Positions 35,135 to 46,670 of a stretch of DNA of 60,774 nt are shown here, one piece after another. The notes under the pieces were generated by a model, which was given only the letters and a program-made list of their open reading frames with translations, did no database searches and was not told the DNA's origin. Origin of the DNA: Pseudomonadota bacterium (lineage in GTDB: Bacteria; Pseudomonadota; Alphaproteobacteria; Rhizobiales; Beijerinckiaceae); contig JAEWKH010000082.1 in NCBI GenBank assembly GCA_023386155.1, positions 1 to 60,774 of the forward strand, in the 5' to 3' direction. Each line of letters starts with the position of its first letter. The stretch's first letter is position 1. Made by a program: the position numbers and the translations under genes.

Positions 35135-36043
35135 TTACGGCTGCTTCTGCTCGACGAGGTTGCCCTTGTCGTCCAGGCGCTCGATCTTGGCGTTCTTGCG
35201 AAGGCCCATAATCAGGTCCTGCTGCGCCTTGCGGGCGAGGTAGGTTTCGACCTGATCCTTGGTCTCCTCGAAGGTCGGGGCCGGCTTGGTGCGCTTCTCC
35301 TCGACCTTGATCACATGCCAGCCGAACTGGCTCTTCACGGGATCGGAGATCTGGCCGGGCTCGAGCTTGAAGGCGGCTTCCGCGAAGGGCTCGACCATCC
35401 GGTCCTTGGTGAAGAAGCCGAGATCGCCGCCATCGGTCTTGGAGCCGGGATCCTTGGACACCTCGCCGGCCACCTTGGCGAAATCCTCTCCGCCCTTCAC
35501 CCGGGTGGCGATTGTCTTGGCCTCGTCCTCGTTCTCCACGAGGATGTGGCGGGCGCGGACCTCCTGCTCGGCCGGCACGCTCTTGACCGTCTCGTCATAG
35601 AGCTTGCGGGCGGCCTCCGGGGTGACGGCCTTCTTGGCCTCCTGGTCGAGGTACTCGTCGAGCAGGGTCTTGTCCCGGTTATAGGCCAGCTTGCGGGCGA
35701 ACTCGGCCCCGCTCCCGACCTTGGCCGCCTCGGCGGCCCTGGCGCCGAGCTTCAGGTCGATCATGTAGCCGGTCAGCAGGTCACGCTTCTGGGCTTCCGG
35801 AACGTTCGGCATCTGCAGGGCCGGATCCTCGGCGGCAATGGCGAGATCCCCTTCCGTAATGTCGACCCCGTTGACGCGGGCGATCACCTTGGCGGGGTCG
35901 ACGGCGGGCACGGCCGCAGGGGAGGTGGCCGGGGAGGCAGGGGTCTGGGCGGGAGGGGTCTGGGCAAGGGCGGCCCCCGCCATGAAAGGCAGGGCCAGGC
36001 TGAGGGTCAGAAGGCTCTTCCGAACCGTGAGTGAGCGAGACAT
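35135..36043 (-). CDS. periplasmic peptidyl-prolyl cis-trans isomerase, parvulin (PpiC/SurA) type
   Basis: A 302-residue exported folding catalyst. After the signal peptide (SLLTLSLALPFMAGAALAQ) and a Pro/Ala-rich stretch comes a SurA-N-like helical region (VNGVDITEGDLAIAAEDP) and then a parvulin domain at about residues 160-260: VRARHILVENEDEAK, GGDLGFFTKDRMVEPFAEAAF and FGWHVIKVEEKR are all present. It probably assists folding of exported or outer-membrane proteins. AGAGGAAACC precedes the ATG. The gene is divergent from secA, so secretion and periplasmic folding genes share one 250-bp control region. Confidence 0.92.
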   Translation of the reverse strand: MSRSLTVRKSLLTLSLALPFMAGAALAQTPPAQTPASPATSPAAVPAVDPAKVIARVNGVDITEGDLAIAAEDPALQMPNVPEAQKRDLLTGYMIDLKLGARAAEAAKVGSGAEFARKLAYNRDKTLLDEYLDQEAKKAVTPEAARKLYDETVKSVPAEQEVRARHILVENEDEAKTIATRVKGGEDFAKVAGEVSKDPGSKTDGGDLGFFTKDRMVEPFAEAAFKLEPGQISDPVKSQFGWHVIKVEEKRTKPAPTFEETKDQVETYLARKAQQDLIMGLRKNAKIERLDDKGNLVEQKQP

Positions 36044-36187
36044 ATGGTTTCCTCTGGTGAGCGTGATCGCCCACGAACAGCGACGATCAGATGGCTGAAT
36101 GTGTTTACGTTTGCAAGTGATGGCATATTTATGTCACAGCATCGCCGCTCGCGGGGTCTTGATCGGGTCCTCCGGGCCGGCTTGGGG

Positions 36188-36207
36188 CTGCGCCACTAAA
36201 GGCGCAG
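36188..36207 (+). promoter_or_regulatory. hairpin in the secA upstream region
   Basis: CTGCGCC (36188-36194) and GGCGCAG (36201-36207) form a perfect seven-pair stem with loop ACTAAA, followed by TCTTT. It lies 87 bases before the secA start in the divergent region; it could be a leader structure or attenuator-like element. Confidence 0.3.
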
Positions 36208-36293
36208 TCTTTAAGATGCGCTCTGGCATAATTAGGTCTATAAGGCGGCGCAAACGCCCCTTCTCCCGCATTCTGGAATTCTGAAGGCTCTCG

Positions 36294-39107
<2,814 letters not shown>

Positions 39108-39132
39108 GCGCCGAAAGCAAATCAGCCCATGA

Positions 39133-39161
39133 AAGCCCGGCCCTCGCGCCGGGCTTTTTGC
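39133..39161 (+). terminator. rho-independent terminator of secA
   Basis: AAGCCCGG (39133-39140) pairs with CCGGGCTT (39149-39156), followed by TTT. It is 26 bases past the stop. Closely similar terminators follow the ABC-F gene (42992) and cheZ (44294). Confidence 0.85.
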
Positions 39162-39379
39162 CGTCGCGATCCGCCTGGCTCAGGCCGGCTCCCTGCCTCC
39201 ATTGCGCCAGCCGATCTCCCGGGCTGCAGGGTGTATGATGGGGTCCATGAGCACATCGAACCTAAAAGTGGCCCTACTCTTGGTGTTCCATCCCATGGGT
39301 CAGGCTTCCACGGCTCCGGGCGGTGCCTGATCGGTTTCGGCGAGCGCGGCCACTCAGGAGCGAACCGAAGGAGAGAGCC

Positions 39380-39802
39380 ATGTCCCACATCGGAAGCTGT
39401 TTCTGCGGTGCCGTCCAGATCGAGGTCAGCGGATCGCCGGAGGCCATGGGCTATTGTCATTGCCAGTCCTGCCGCTCCTGGTCCGGCGGTCCGGTGAACG
39501 CCTTCAGCCTGTGGAAGCCCGAATCCGTGCGGGTCACTGCGGGCGCCGAGCATCTCGCGACGTTCCAGAAGACGAAGTTCAGCCAGCGGCAATATTGCTC
39601 GAAATGCGGGGGACACCTGATGAACGGCCACCCGACGCTCGGCCTCATCGATGTCTTCGCCGCGACCATTCCCACCCTCAACTTCATCCCCGCCGTCCAC
39701 TTCAATTACGCGGAGACGGTGCTGCCCATGCGGGACGGCCTGCCGAAGCTGAAGGACTTTCCCGTCGAGGCCGGGGGGACGGGCGAGGTGATGGCCGAGT
39801 GA
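39380..39802 (+). CDS. GFA/CENP-V-type zinc protein
   Basis: A 140-residue glutathione-dependent formaldehyde-activating (GFA)/CENP-V fold protein. The zinc-binding cysteines are in order: CFCG at residues 7-10, CHCQSC at 26-31 and CSKCG further on, the canonical set. The name-giving activity, formation of S-hydroxymethylglutathione, is disputed for the family, so the substrate is uncertain. The ATG at 39380 has AAGGAGA six bases upstream; a 19-residue extension is unsupported. It stands alone between the secA terminator and the convergent DUF1194 gene. Confidence 0.87.
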   Translation: MSHIGSCFCGAVQIEVSGSPEAMGYCHCQSCRSWSGGPVNAFSLWKPESVRVTAGAEHLATFQKTKFSQRQYCSKCGGHLMNGHPTLGLIDVFAATIPTLNFIPAVHFNYAETVLPMRDGLPKLKDFPVEAGGTGEVMAE

Positions 39803-39817
39803 GGGCCGCGTGTCTCT

Positions 39818-40660
39818 CTACAATTCGTGACCGAAGCTGGTGCTCGGGGCATGCGGCGATGGGGCGATGTCGTCCCAGAGGCTCTCGCTGGTGTCGCAAT
39901 CCGTTTTCGCAGGATGTCCTGCCGGCCCAACCAATCCGGCAGTTCCGGACATGCCCGCGATCTCGTGGACGATCTTGGCTCTGGTCTCGGTCAGGAATTG
40001 CCCGGGCTCCCGCACGGGGATCATGAAGGCGTTCCGGCCTCCGATCACGCAGTCGCGGTAATAGGCGTCCAGGGTCGCATCCTCCCTCCTGTCCGGCTGG
40101 CGGAGCATGATGGGAAGGCCGTTGATCGTGATGCCGCGCGCAACTGCCCTGTCGCGCGCCTCCGTGACCAGGGACCCCTGGTTGTTCGAGCCGTCCCCCG
40201 AAATGTCGATCACCCGCCGGGCGGGCCGGAAGGGCCCGAACGCGAACAGGGCCAGGCTGTAGTCGATGGCTTCAGCGATGGAGGTGCCGGCCCCGCGGCG
40301 GATCGGGGCGCGGGCCAGCCGCTCGGCGAAGGAGAGGCTGTCCTTCGGGTCTTCCAGAACGGTCCAGGGCACGACGACGTTCTGGACATGCGGGTGCGCG
40401 CCGGCCCATTCCACGTAAGTGACCGCGATGCGCCCCAGGGTGCCGCTGCGAATGGCCCGATGCACCGATGGCGAGCGGAAGGCCTCCACGTAACCCTGCC
40501 GCTGCAGGTCCTGCTCGTCCGGATCCATGGAGGTCGAGATATCGACCGCGAGCACGAGAGCGAGATCGACCTCTTCGGGCACCCGTTGCCAGGCCGGGCC
40601 GACGGTCAGGAGCCCTGCCACGAGGGTGGCGAGCAGCCATGGAGCCTTGGGATACCGCAT
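39818..40660 (-). CDS. exported DUF1194 (von Willebrand A-like) protein
   Basis: A 280-residue protein with a hydrophobic N-terminal signal segment (APWLLATLVAGLLTVGPAW) and one DUF1194 domain: the metal-ion-dependent adhesion motif DISTSMD is near residues 40-46, and VIDISGDGSNNQG lies in the second half, both as in von Willebrand A folds. Such proteins are predicted periplasmic metal-binding adhesion or assembly factors; the function is not known. GGGAGATC precedes the ATG at 40660. The cytochrome c' gene lies 51 bases upstream on the same strand and may be co-transcribed. The C-terminal 30 residues are polar and variable. Confidence 0.85.
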   Translation of the reverse strand: MRYPKAPWLLATLVAGLLTVGPAWQRVPEEVDLALVLAVDISTSMDPDEQDLQRQGYVEAFRSPSVHRAIRSGTLGRIAVTYVEWAGAHPHVQNVVVPWTVLEDPKDSLSFAERLARAPIRRGAGTSIAEAIDYSLALFAFGPFRPARRVIDISGDGSNNQGSLVTEARDRAVARGITINGLPIMLRQPDRREDATLDAYYRDCVIGGRNAFMIPVREPGQFLTETRAKIVHEIAGMSGTAGLVGPAGHPAKTDCDTSESLWDDIAPSPHAPSTSFGHEL

Positions 40661-40711
40661 GGCGATCTCCCTCGGAAGATCTTCGGTCTTCCCGGATCTC
40701 CCGATGTTACG

Positions 40712-41152
40712 TCAGCTTTCCTTCCGGCGGTAAGTCTCATGACAGCCGCCGCAATTCTGGCCGACCCGCTGGATCGCGGCCTGCAGGCTCGCCTGATCCG
40801 TGATCCCGGCCTGGGCCGCCTTGGCATCCTGTTCGAGCTTGGCCGCATGGGCGTCGAAATCCGCCTTGCGCTCCCAGATGGCCGGGAGTGCGGCGGTCTT
40901 GCCCTGATGGGAGCCTGGCGGGAACAGGGTGGGGATCTGCTGGGCGTTCTGCGCGACCCGCTGGAAGGCGGCCTGGGCAGCGGCCGCGTTGAACGGGACC
41001 TGACCTCTCGCCATGCCGGTCAGCGCCCGCATCTGATCCTGGTTGCTCTTCATCAGGTTCTGGCGCTGGGTGATCGGGTCGCCCGTCTGGGCCAGCACAC
41101 CGAGTCCGCTGGCGACCAGTACGGCGAGTGCGACAACGACGGTCCTTCGCAT
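40712..41152 (-). CDS. cytochrome c' (class II c-type cytochrome)
   Basis: A 146-residue exported haem protein. It has a signal peptide (RRTVVVALAVLVASGLGVLAQ), a four-helix bundle body beginning DPITQRQNLMKSNQDQMRAL, and the haem-attachment site CGGCH at residues 134-138, near the C terminus as in class II cytochromes. Members bind NO or act in electron transfer in the periplasm. ATG 41152 has AAGGA eight bases upstream, better than the ATG nine bases earlier. It precedes the DUF1194 gene. Confidence 0.9.
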   Translation of the reverse strand: MRRTVVVALAVLVASGLGVLAQTGDPITQRQNLMKSNQDQMRALTGMARGQVPFNAAAAQAAFQRVAQNAQQIPTLFPPGSHQGKTAALPAIWERKADFDAHAAKLEQDAKAAQAGITDQASLQAAIQRVGQNCGGCHETYRRKES

Positions 41153-41341
41153 GTCGACCATCCTTTCCCCCATCCCAGAATGTCCTCTCCTGCCGGATCG
41201 GGCCATGGGAAATGGGGATTAGCGATGCCTGTTCGGCCGGGATGTCCGATTCCGGGCCTCTGACATTATGCCCGCATCCGGAGGCTCGCGGGCCGGCATG
41301 AGCCATGCCATAAGGCCGCCGCAACTCCTCCAGGCCTTCCC

Positions 41342-42964
41342 ATGATTCGTATCGAGAACATCAGCAAGCAGAACAGCCACAGGATCCTCTTCATCGAGGC
41401 CTCGGGAACCCTTCAGAAGGGCGAGAAGATCGGGCTCGTCGGTCCCAACGGCGCGGGCAAGACGACGCTCTTCCGGATGATCAACAGGGAGGAGCAGCCC
41501 GACGAGGGCCAGGTCTCCGTCGATCGCGGGGTGACCATCGGTTATTTCAGCCAGGATGTGGGCGAGATGGCCGGCCGCAGCGCCGTGGCCGAGGTCATGG
41601 AGGGCGCCGGCCCCGTCAGCGTGGTGGCGGCCGAGCTGCGGGAACTCGAAGCCGCCATGGTCGATCCGGACAGGGCGGGCGAACTCGAGACGATCATCGA
41701 GCGCTACGGCGAGGTGCAGGCGCGCTACGAGGAGCTCGACGGCTATTCCCTCGAGGGCCGGGCGCGCGAGGTGCTGGCCGGATTGGGCTTCAGCCAGGAG
41801 ATGATGGACGGCGACGTCGGCGCTCTGTCCGGCGGCTGGAAGATGCGTGTCGCCCTCGGGCGCATCCTCCTGATGCGCCCGGACGTCATGCTCCTCGACG
41901 AGCCGAGCAACCACCTCGATCTCGAAAGCCTCATCTGGCTCGAGGAGTTCCTGAAGGGCTACGAGGGCGCGCTGCTCATGACCTCGCACGACCGCGCCTT
42001 CATGAACCGCATCGTCAACAAGATCATGGAGATCGACGGCGGCTCCCTGACGACCTATTCGGGCGATTACGAGTTCTACGAGCAGCAGCGCGCGCTCAAC
42101 GAGAAGCAGCAGCAGGCCCAGTTCGAGCGCCAGCAGGCCATGCTCGCCAAGGAGATCAAGTTCATCGAGCGCTTCAAGGCGCGTGCCTCCCATGCGGCCC
42201 AGGTGCAGAGCCGGGTCAAGAAGCTGGAGAAGATCGACCGGGTGGAGCCGCCGAAGCGCCGTCAATCGGTGGCGTTCGATTTTCTGCCGGCACCGCGATC
42301 GGGCGACGACGTGGTCAGCCTGAAGGGCGTGCACAAGCGCTATGGGAGCCGCAGCATCTACGAGGGGCTGGACTTCGCGGTGCGCCGCAGGGAGCGCTGG
42401 TGCGTCATGGGCGTCAACGGCGCCGGCAAGTCGACGCTGCTGAAGCTGGTGGCGGGCTCCGCGACCCCCGACGACGGAACGGTGACGATCGGGGCAAGCG
42501 TGAAGATGGGCTATTTCGCCCAGCACGCCATGGAGGTGCTGGACGGCGACCGCACGGTCTTCGAGTTCCTGGAGGATTCGTTCCCTCAGGCCGGCCAGGG
42601 TTCGCTGCGCACGCTGGCCGGCTGCTTCGGCTTCTCCGGGGACGATGCGGAGAAGAAATGCCGCGTGCTCTCGGGCGGCGAGAAGGCCCGGCTGGTCATG
42701 GCCAGGATGCTCTACGACCCGCCGAACCTCCTGGTGCTCGACGAGCCCACGAACCACCTGGACATGGCCACGAAGGAGATGCTGATCGAGGCATTGTCGA
42801 AATACGAGGGCACCATGCTCTTCGTCTCCCACGACCGGCACTTCCTGGCGGCCCTGTCCAACCGGGTTCTCGAGCTGACGCCGGACGGCATCCACCAGTA
42901 TGGCGGCGGCTATACCGAATACGTGGCGCGCACCGGCCAGGAGGCCCCGGGCCTGCGGCATTGA
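41342..42964 (+). CDS. ABC-F family ATP-binding protein
   Basis: A 540-residue soluble protein with two ABC ATPase domains and no membrane segment. The Walker A motifs are GPNGAGKT at 34-41 and GVNGAGKS at about 358-365; each has its signature (VGALSGGWKMRVALGRILL and LSGGEKARLVMARML) and Walker B (LLDEPSNHLDL and VLDEPTNHLDM). The basic linker between them is the P-site tRNA interaction motif. ABC-F proteins act on the ribosome, freeing stalled complexes or protecting from antibiotics; the subgroup resembles YbiT/Uup. The gene is flanked by its own terminator and faces cytochrome c' divergently. Confidence 0.92.
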   Translation: MIRIENISKQNSHRILFIEASGTLQKGEKIGLVGPNGAGKTTLFRMINREEQPDEGQVSVDRGVTIGYFSQDVGEMAGRSAVAEVMEGAGPVSVVAAELRELEAAMVDPDRAGELETIIERYGEVQARYEELDGYSLEGRAREVLAGLGFSQEMMDGDVGALSGGWKMRVALGRILLMRPDVMLLDEPSNHLDLESLIWLEEFLKGYEGALLMTSHDRAFMNRIVNKIMEIDGGSLTTYSGDYEFYEQQRALNEKQQQAQFERQQAMLAKEIKFIERFKARASHAAQVQSRVKKLEKIDRVEPPKRRQSVAFDFLPAPRSGDDVVSLKGVHKRYGSRSIYEGLDFAVRRRERWCVMGVNGAGKSTLLKLVAGSATPDDGTVTIGASVKMGYFAQHAMEVLDGDRTVFEFLEDSFPQAGQGSLRTLAGCFGFSGDDAEKKCRVLSGGEKARLVMARMLYDPPNLLVLDEPTNHLDMATKEMLIEALSKYEGTMLFVSHDRHFLAALSNRVLELTPDGIHQYGGGYTEYVARTGQEAPGLRH

Positions 42965-42991
42965 GCGGGCGATCACATGAACTGGAAGAAG

Positions 42992-43018
42992 AGCCCGGCC
43001 ATCGCGCCGGGCTTTTTC
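42992..43018 (+). terminator. rho-independent terminator of the ABC-F gene
   Basis: AGCCCGG (42992-42998) pairs with CCGGGCT (43007-43013), followed by a T tract. It lies 27 bases after the stop. Confidence 0.85.
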
Positions 43019-43169
43019 CTGCTGGATCGCAATCCCGGCAAGGCCGTCGCGACGCCAGCTTTAGGCAAGCATCGTCGACGATAAGGCAGGAACACAACAA
43101 CCCTTTTTGAAGGATGATCTGTCATGGATCCTCCTTCGCAACCCTTTCTCAAGTCCGGGCCGAAACATC

Positions 43170-43553
43170 ATGGCATTGAACACGTCCCTTCCGGTGCTCA
43201 TCGTCGACGACTACCAGACGATGCTGCGCATCATCCGCAACCTCCTGAAGCAGATCGGCTTCACCGATGTCGACGAGGCCAAGGACGGCTCTGAGGCCCT
43301 GGTCAAGCTCAAGGAGAAGAAGTACGGGCTCGTGATCTCCGACTGGAACATGGCGCCGATGACCGGCTTCGAGCTGCTCCAGAAGGTTCGCGCCGATGCA
43401 GAACTGAACGCGCTTCCCTTCATCATGATCACCGCCGAGGCCAAGACCGAGAACGTCGTGGCCGCCAAGCAGGCGGGCGTCAACAACTACATCGTGAAGC
43501 CCTTCAACGCGGAAACCCTGCGCTCGAAGATCGCTGCCGTGCTGGGTGAGTAG
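43170..43553 (+). CDS. cheY: CheY-like single-domain response regulator
   Basis: A 127-residue receiver domain and nothing else. The acidic pocket is Asp13-Asp14, the phosphorylation site Asp58 in ISDWNMAPMTG, the switch Thr88 in MITAE and the conserved Lys110 in KPFN. The sequence PVLIVDDYQTMLRIIRNLLKQIGF is very close to chemotaxis CheY, so it probably binds the flagellar switch or another partner when phosphorylated. ATG 43170 fits the family start; a TTG 63 bases earlier is in frame. cheZ follows after five bases. No cheA, receptor or flagellar gene is in the window. Confidence 0.9.
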   Translation: MALNTSLPVLIVDDYQTMLRIIRNLLKQIGFTDVDEAKDGSEALVKLKEKKYGLVISDWNMAPMTGFELLQKVRADAELNALPFIMITAEAKTENVVAAKQAGVNNYIVKPFNAETLRSKIAAVLGE

Positions 43554-43558
43554 CCGCG

Positions 43559-44266
43559 ATGCGTCTTCCGCCACCTGTCTCTTTTGACCCTTTGAGCCTG
43601 GACCTCCTGGCTCAATCCCGCGAGAGCATCGCCGCCCGTCGGCATGCGGAGATCATGCGGGGCATGGCGGCCATTCATGCGGCGCTCGAGCCGAACAGCG
43701 GGGCCTCGAAGGCCCTCCTGGACCAGATCCGGACCGACCTCCGCGAGGCGCTCAGGCTCAAGGAAGAGCTCGACGCCATCACGGAATCGATCCAGCGCAC
43801 GAAGCGGGAGATCGCAACCCTGCACTCCCGCACGCCGGGCGGTCAGGTGACCAGCGTCACCGACGAGCTGGGCGCGGTGGTGTCCGGCACGGAAGCGGCC
43901 ACCAACAGCATCCTGGCGGCGGCCGAGGAGATCGACGAGGTCACCGGAGCGCTCGCCCAGCGCCTGACCGGCGAGGACGCCGCGATGGCTCAGCGGATCT
44001 CCGACAAGGTGATCACGATCTTCGAGGCCTGCAACTTCCAGGACATTACCGGACAACGGATCAGCAAGGTGGTCGGCTCGATGAAGTTCATCGAGGAGCG
44101 CGTGACCCAGATGGCGCACATCTGGGGCGGCCTGGAGAGCTTCAACGACGTGGAAGCCTTCACGATGCCGGAGCCGGAAGGCGACGAGGCTCTGCTGAAC
44201 GGGCCCGCCCTCGACGGCGACCCGTCGCGCACCTCCCAGGATGCCATCGACGCGCTGTTCGGGTAA
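43559..44266 (+). CDS. cheZ: protein phosphatase CheZ
   Basis: A 235-residue mostly helical protein. The catalytic motif QDITGQR at residues 161-167 has the Asp and Gln (162 and 166) that correspond to the phosphatase residues of CheZ, which removes phosphate from CheY. The C-terminal QDAIDALFG is the short CheY-tethering helix, connected by a flexible Pro/Glu-rich linker. It is five bases downstream of cheY and ends at a clear terminator, so the two form a closed two-gene operon. The N-terminal helical hairpin is longer and less conserved than in enterics. Confidence 0.88.
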   Translation: MRLPPPVSFDPLSLDLLAQSRESIAARRHAEIMRGMAAIHAALEPNSGASKALLDQIRTDLREALRLKEELDAITESIQRTKREIATLHSRTPGGQVTSVTDELGAVVSGTEAATNSILAAAEEIDEVTGALAQRLTGEDAAMAQRISDKVITIFEACNFQDITGQRISKVVGSMKFIEERVTQMAHIWGGLESFNDVEAFTMPEPEGDEALLNGPALDGDPSRTSQDAIDALFG

Positions 44267-44293
44267 ACCCGCATCGCCTCATGAACGACAGGA

Positions 44294-44320
44294 AAGCCCG
44301 GCCTTCGCGCCGGGCTTCTT
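44294..44320 (+). terminator. terminator of the cheY-cheZ operon
   Basis: AAGCCCGG (44294-44301) pairs with CCGGGCTT (44310-44317), followed by CTT. It also lies just past the end of the convergent gene at 44329 and could serve both. Confidence 0.75.
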
Positions 44321-44328
44321 GCTGTGGT

Positions 44329-44850
44329 TCATTGCCGAAGCAGGGTGAGATCGGTCGTGGCCCGGATGGGCCCGTTCTCCCCGATGCGATCCGTGACGAC
44401 GATCCGAAAGCGGCTCGGATCGAGGCTGGCAACGCGCATGCGGGCCCTCGTGTCGCCGTACAGGGGTCTCGGCCACTCGATGGTCAGGTCGAAATCCGTC
44501 CCCACCTGCCGGCCTCTGAGCAGGGCCGTTCCGACCCGCGAGCCCGTATATGTGCCGGTGACCTGGCCCGACCTGGGATCCCAGGAGATGCGGGCGCTGA
44601 CCGACCGCGCGAGAAGCAGGTAAGCCCGGCATGTGCCCTGGAGCGACAGCCCCGTCGCGCCCTCCTGCCGGATCGTGAAACTACAGCTGACCCGATGAGA
44701 ACTGGCATCCGGCCCCTCCAGGATGGTTCCTGCCCCGGAGAAGGAGCCGGCGTAAAGATCGAAGAGAACCGGCGCGGCGCCTGCGCCCCCGATTGCGGCA
44801 CAGGACAGGAGAATGGCGCCACTGGACAACCGGAGCGAACGGCAATGCAT
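44329..44850 (-). CDS. exported hypothetical protein, 173 aa
   Basis: A secreted or periplasmic protein: HCRSLRLSSGAILLSCAAIGGAGAA is a signal peptide with an Ala-rich cleavage region. The mature part, beginning APVLFDLYAGSFSGAG, is a single beta-rich domain with alternating hydrophobic strands (VSCSFTIRQEG, LSLQGTCRAYLLLARSV, GQVTGTYTGSRVG, DFDLTIEWP), which suggests a barrel, and two cysteines. I recognise the pattern from Rhizobiales but cannot name a function. ATG 44850 is chosen because it begins the signal peptide. The upstream flank is the double-hairpin repeat copy C. Confidence 0.68.
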   Translation of the reverse strand: MHCRSLRLSSGAILLSCAAIGGAGAAPVLFDLYAGSFSGAGTILEGPDASSHRVSCSFTIRQEGATGLSLQGTCRAYLLLARSVSARISWDPRSGQVTGTYTGSRVGTALLRGRQVGTDFDLTIEWPRPLYGDTRARMRVASLDPSRFRIVVTDRIGENGPIRATTDLTLLRQ

Positions 44851-44902
44851 AGGGGCTCTCTCGTTGGTGCCGGGTCTATCGGCCGTGATCATCCGCATCT
44901 AG

Positions 44903-45038
44903 AGCATCGGACCCAAAAGTGGACTTGCACTTTTGGGATTGATCCGATGCTCCACTCTTGGATGAGCGCATCGGTAGGGGTGGAAAACCGGATCCACTTT
45001 TCACTGACCCGGCCCTCTGGGTCCGCACGATGCGCTAG
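44903..45038 (+). repeat. double-hairpin repeat, copy C (complete, with insertion)
   Basis: First half is AGCATCGGA...TCCGATGCT as in copy A. The second half begins GCGCATCGG and ends GCACGATGCGCTAG, with about 20 extra bases (ACCCGGCCCTCTGGGTCC) that form a small hairpin of their own before the closing arm. Confidence 0.85.
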
Positions 45039-45070
45039 GCGCCAACGCGCCCGGGACGTTCCGGCCCAAG

Positions 45071-45094
45071 AAAAAGCCCGCCAGGGAGGCGGGC
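45071..45094 (-). terminator. terminator of the L,D-transpeptidase gene
   Basis: GCCCGCC (45076-45082) pairs with GGCGGGC (45088-45094) around a five-base loop; the minus strand continues TTTTTCTT. It is 31 bases beyond the stop at 45125. Confidence 0.85.
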
Positions 45095-45124
45095 CTTTGC
45101 GTCTTGTCACAGCTTCGTGGCGGT

Positions 45125-46405
45125 TCACTGAGCCGCTGCCACATTGACCTTCGCGGGAGCCTGAGCCCGCTTCTGGGGCACGGCCTTCGCGCCTGGGGCC
45201 GTCCTGGCGGGCGCCGGGGCGACCTGGACCGTCTCGGCCTCGGGCTGCGAGGCCGAGGTGCTGAACAGGTCCGTCACGTTGCTGAACATCTTCTTGTAGA
45301 AGGGGGTCTCCTGAGAGGATGCCGCTGCGGCCGCTACCGGGGCGGTCTGCTGGGTCACCGCCGCGCGGCTCTCCGCCTGACGGGTCTCGGGCTGCGCGGC
45401 AGGAGCCTCCTTCAAGGACGCGAAGGCGAGCGCGGTCGACGGCGTCTCGATCTTCTCGCGGCCGCTGTCGTCGAGGGCGATCTGGCGTGGGCCGGAGGAG
45501 ATTCCCTCGGTCCGGCTCACGAAGCCGAGCCTGCTGTCGGACACGCCCGTCACGTTGGCCAGGGCCTCGCGGAAGGATTCGTGCGTGTCACCGTCGTTGT
45601 AGACGAGCTTGATCGGCTTCTCGCCCTTGGCGATCAGGTGGGCCACCTCCTGCTCGTCCTGGGCGCGCTTGTGCGCCACGGCCGCCAGGGTGCTCTCGTC
45701 CGCATTGAAGACATAGCGCCTGTCGGCCACCGCCACGCGCAGCTCCTCCTTCGAGACATCGAAGGTGTCGGAGCCTTCCTTCAGGTTCTTCCAGAAGGCG
45801 ATGTTCGGGTCGAGGCGGTGCTTGGCCAGGTTCTCGGCGGTCATCCGGAACGGATAGGACTGGAACTGGAAGCCGCGCTGACCCGCGCTCAGGGCCTCGC
45901 GGGCGATGGCGTAGATCTCGGCGATGTTCTGGTCCGTCATGGCGAAGCAGCCGCGCGAGGAGCACGCGCCATGCACCATGATGTCGCCCCCGTTACGGCC
46001 GAAGGACCGGTCGTAGGCGTTCGGATAGCCGGTGTCGAACGACAGGTAATAGGCCGAGTTCGGGTTCATCTGCGCCGGGGTGACCGTGTAGAATCCCTCC
46101 GGCACCTGACGGTCGCCCTCGCGGGTCTTGGGGCCGAGCTGGCCCGACCAGCGGCAGATGGGGTAGGTCTTGAGGAGCGCGTATTTTCCGTTGGAGCCGC
46201 GCTTCCAGACCTCCAGCTCCGATTCCTTCTTGTAGGCCCGGACCAGGATCGGGTCGTCCTTGGACATGCCCTTGGTCGACATCAGCGCCATCGTGGCTGC
46301 CGGAATCGGCACAAGGTGACGCGTGGAGCCACGGGAAAGCTGGTCGTCCTGGCAGGCAGCAAGCGCGAGCACCAGGCTCGCGGCCAATGCGAAACGCTTC
46401 ATCAT
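45125..46405 (-). CDS. L,D-transpeptidase (YkuD/YafK type) lipoprotein
   Basis: A 426-residue cell-wall enzyme. It begins with a lipoprotein signal, with the lipobox Cys at about residue 18 (LALAAC). The catalytic domain of the YafK type has the motif HGACSSRGCFAM with His145 and the nucleophile Cys153. L,D-transpeptidases make 3-3 cross-links or attach proteins to peptidoglycan; YafK-type members can instead detach lipoprotein. The region after residue 250 is unlike the family and becomes Ala/Gln/Pro-rich, probably a flexible periplasmic tail ending in KRAQAPAKVNVAAAQ. The start is ATG 46405 or the adjacent ATG 46402. Confidence 0.87.
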   Translation of the reverse strand: MMKRFALAASLVLALAACQDDQLSRGSTRHLVPIPAATMALMSTKGMSKDDPILVRAYKKESELEVWKRGSNGKYALLKTYPICRWSGQLGPKTREGDRQVPEGFYTVTPAQMNPNSAYYLSFDTGYPNAYDRSFGRNGGDIMVHGACSSRGCFAMTDQNIAEIYAIAREALSAGQRGFQFQSYPFRMTAENLAKHRLDPNIAFWKNLKEGSDTFDVSKEELRVAVADRRYVFNADESTLAAVAHKRAQDEQEVAHLIAKGEKPIKLVYNDGDTHESFREALANVTGVSDSRLGFVSRTEGISSGPRQIALDDSGREKIETPSTALAFASLKEAPAAQPETRQAESRAAVTQQTAPVAAAAASSQETPFYKKMFSNVTDLFSTSASQPEAETVQVAPAPARTAPGAKAVPQKRAQAPAKVNVAAAQ

Positions 46406-46534
46406 GGGGGACCCCGCAATTCTTGATCTGCCCGGCATCCTTGCCGGGTCAGTTCCCCTTTAACCCCTAAATCGTTAGCCTTAACTGGCCCTTACTGCAA
46501 GCGGAGCCGTAATGGAGTTATGCTGAAGGGAGGG

Positions 46535-46559
46535 TAAAAAACCCGACCCCGACGGGTTT
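46535..46559 (-). terminator. probable terminator of accA
   Basis: AAACCCG (46539-46545) pairs with CGGGTTT (46553-46559); the minus strand continues TTTACC. It is about 110 bases beyond the accA stop and before the L,D-transpeptidase start. Confidence 0.55.
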
Positions 46560-46670
46560 GGGCGCCGCTCTTCAGAGGGGAGCCCGCTCCTTCGGAGGTA
46601 AAGCGGGGCCCGCGCGGCCTCCGGGAGCCCGCCCGAGCGTCGTGCGAGCCCTGAAACCGGGGGCGAATCC

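Noticed and set aside
39244..39300. Possible further copy of the double-hairpin repeat after secA
   Set aside because: Only GAGCACATCGAACCTAAAAGTGG resembles the element, with no matching arms, so it is at best a remnant.
46560..46670. Small open frame after the accA stop
   Set aside because: No ribosome site or recognisable protein; the stretch is GC-rich intergenic sequence with a terminator-like hairpin.
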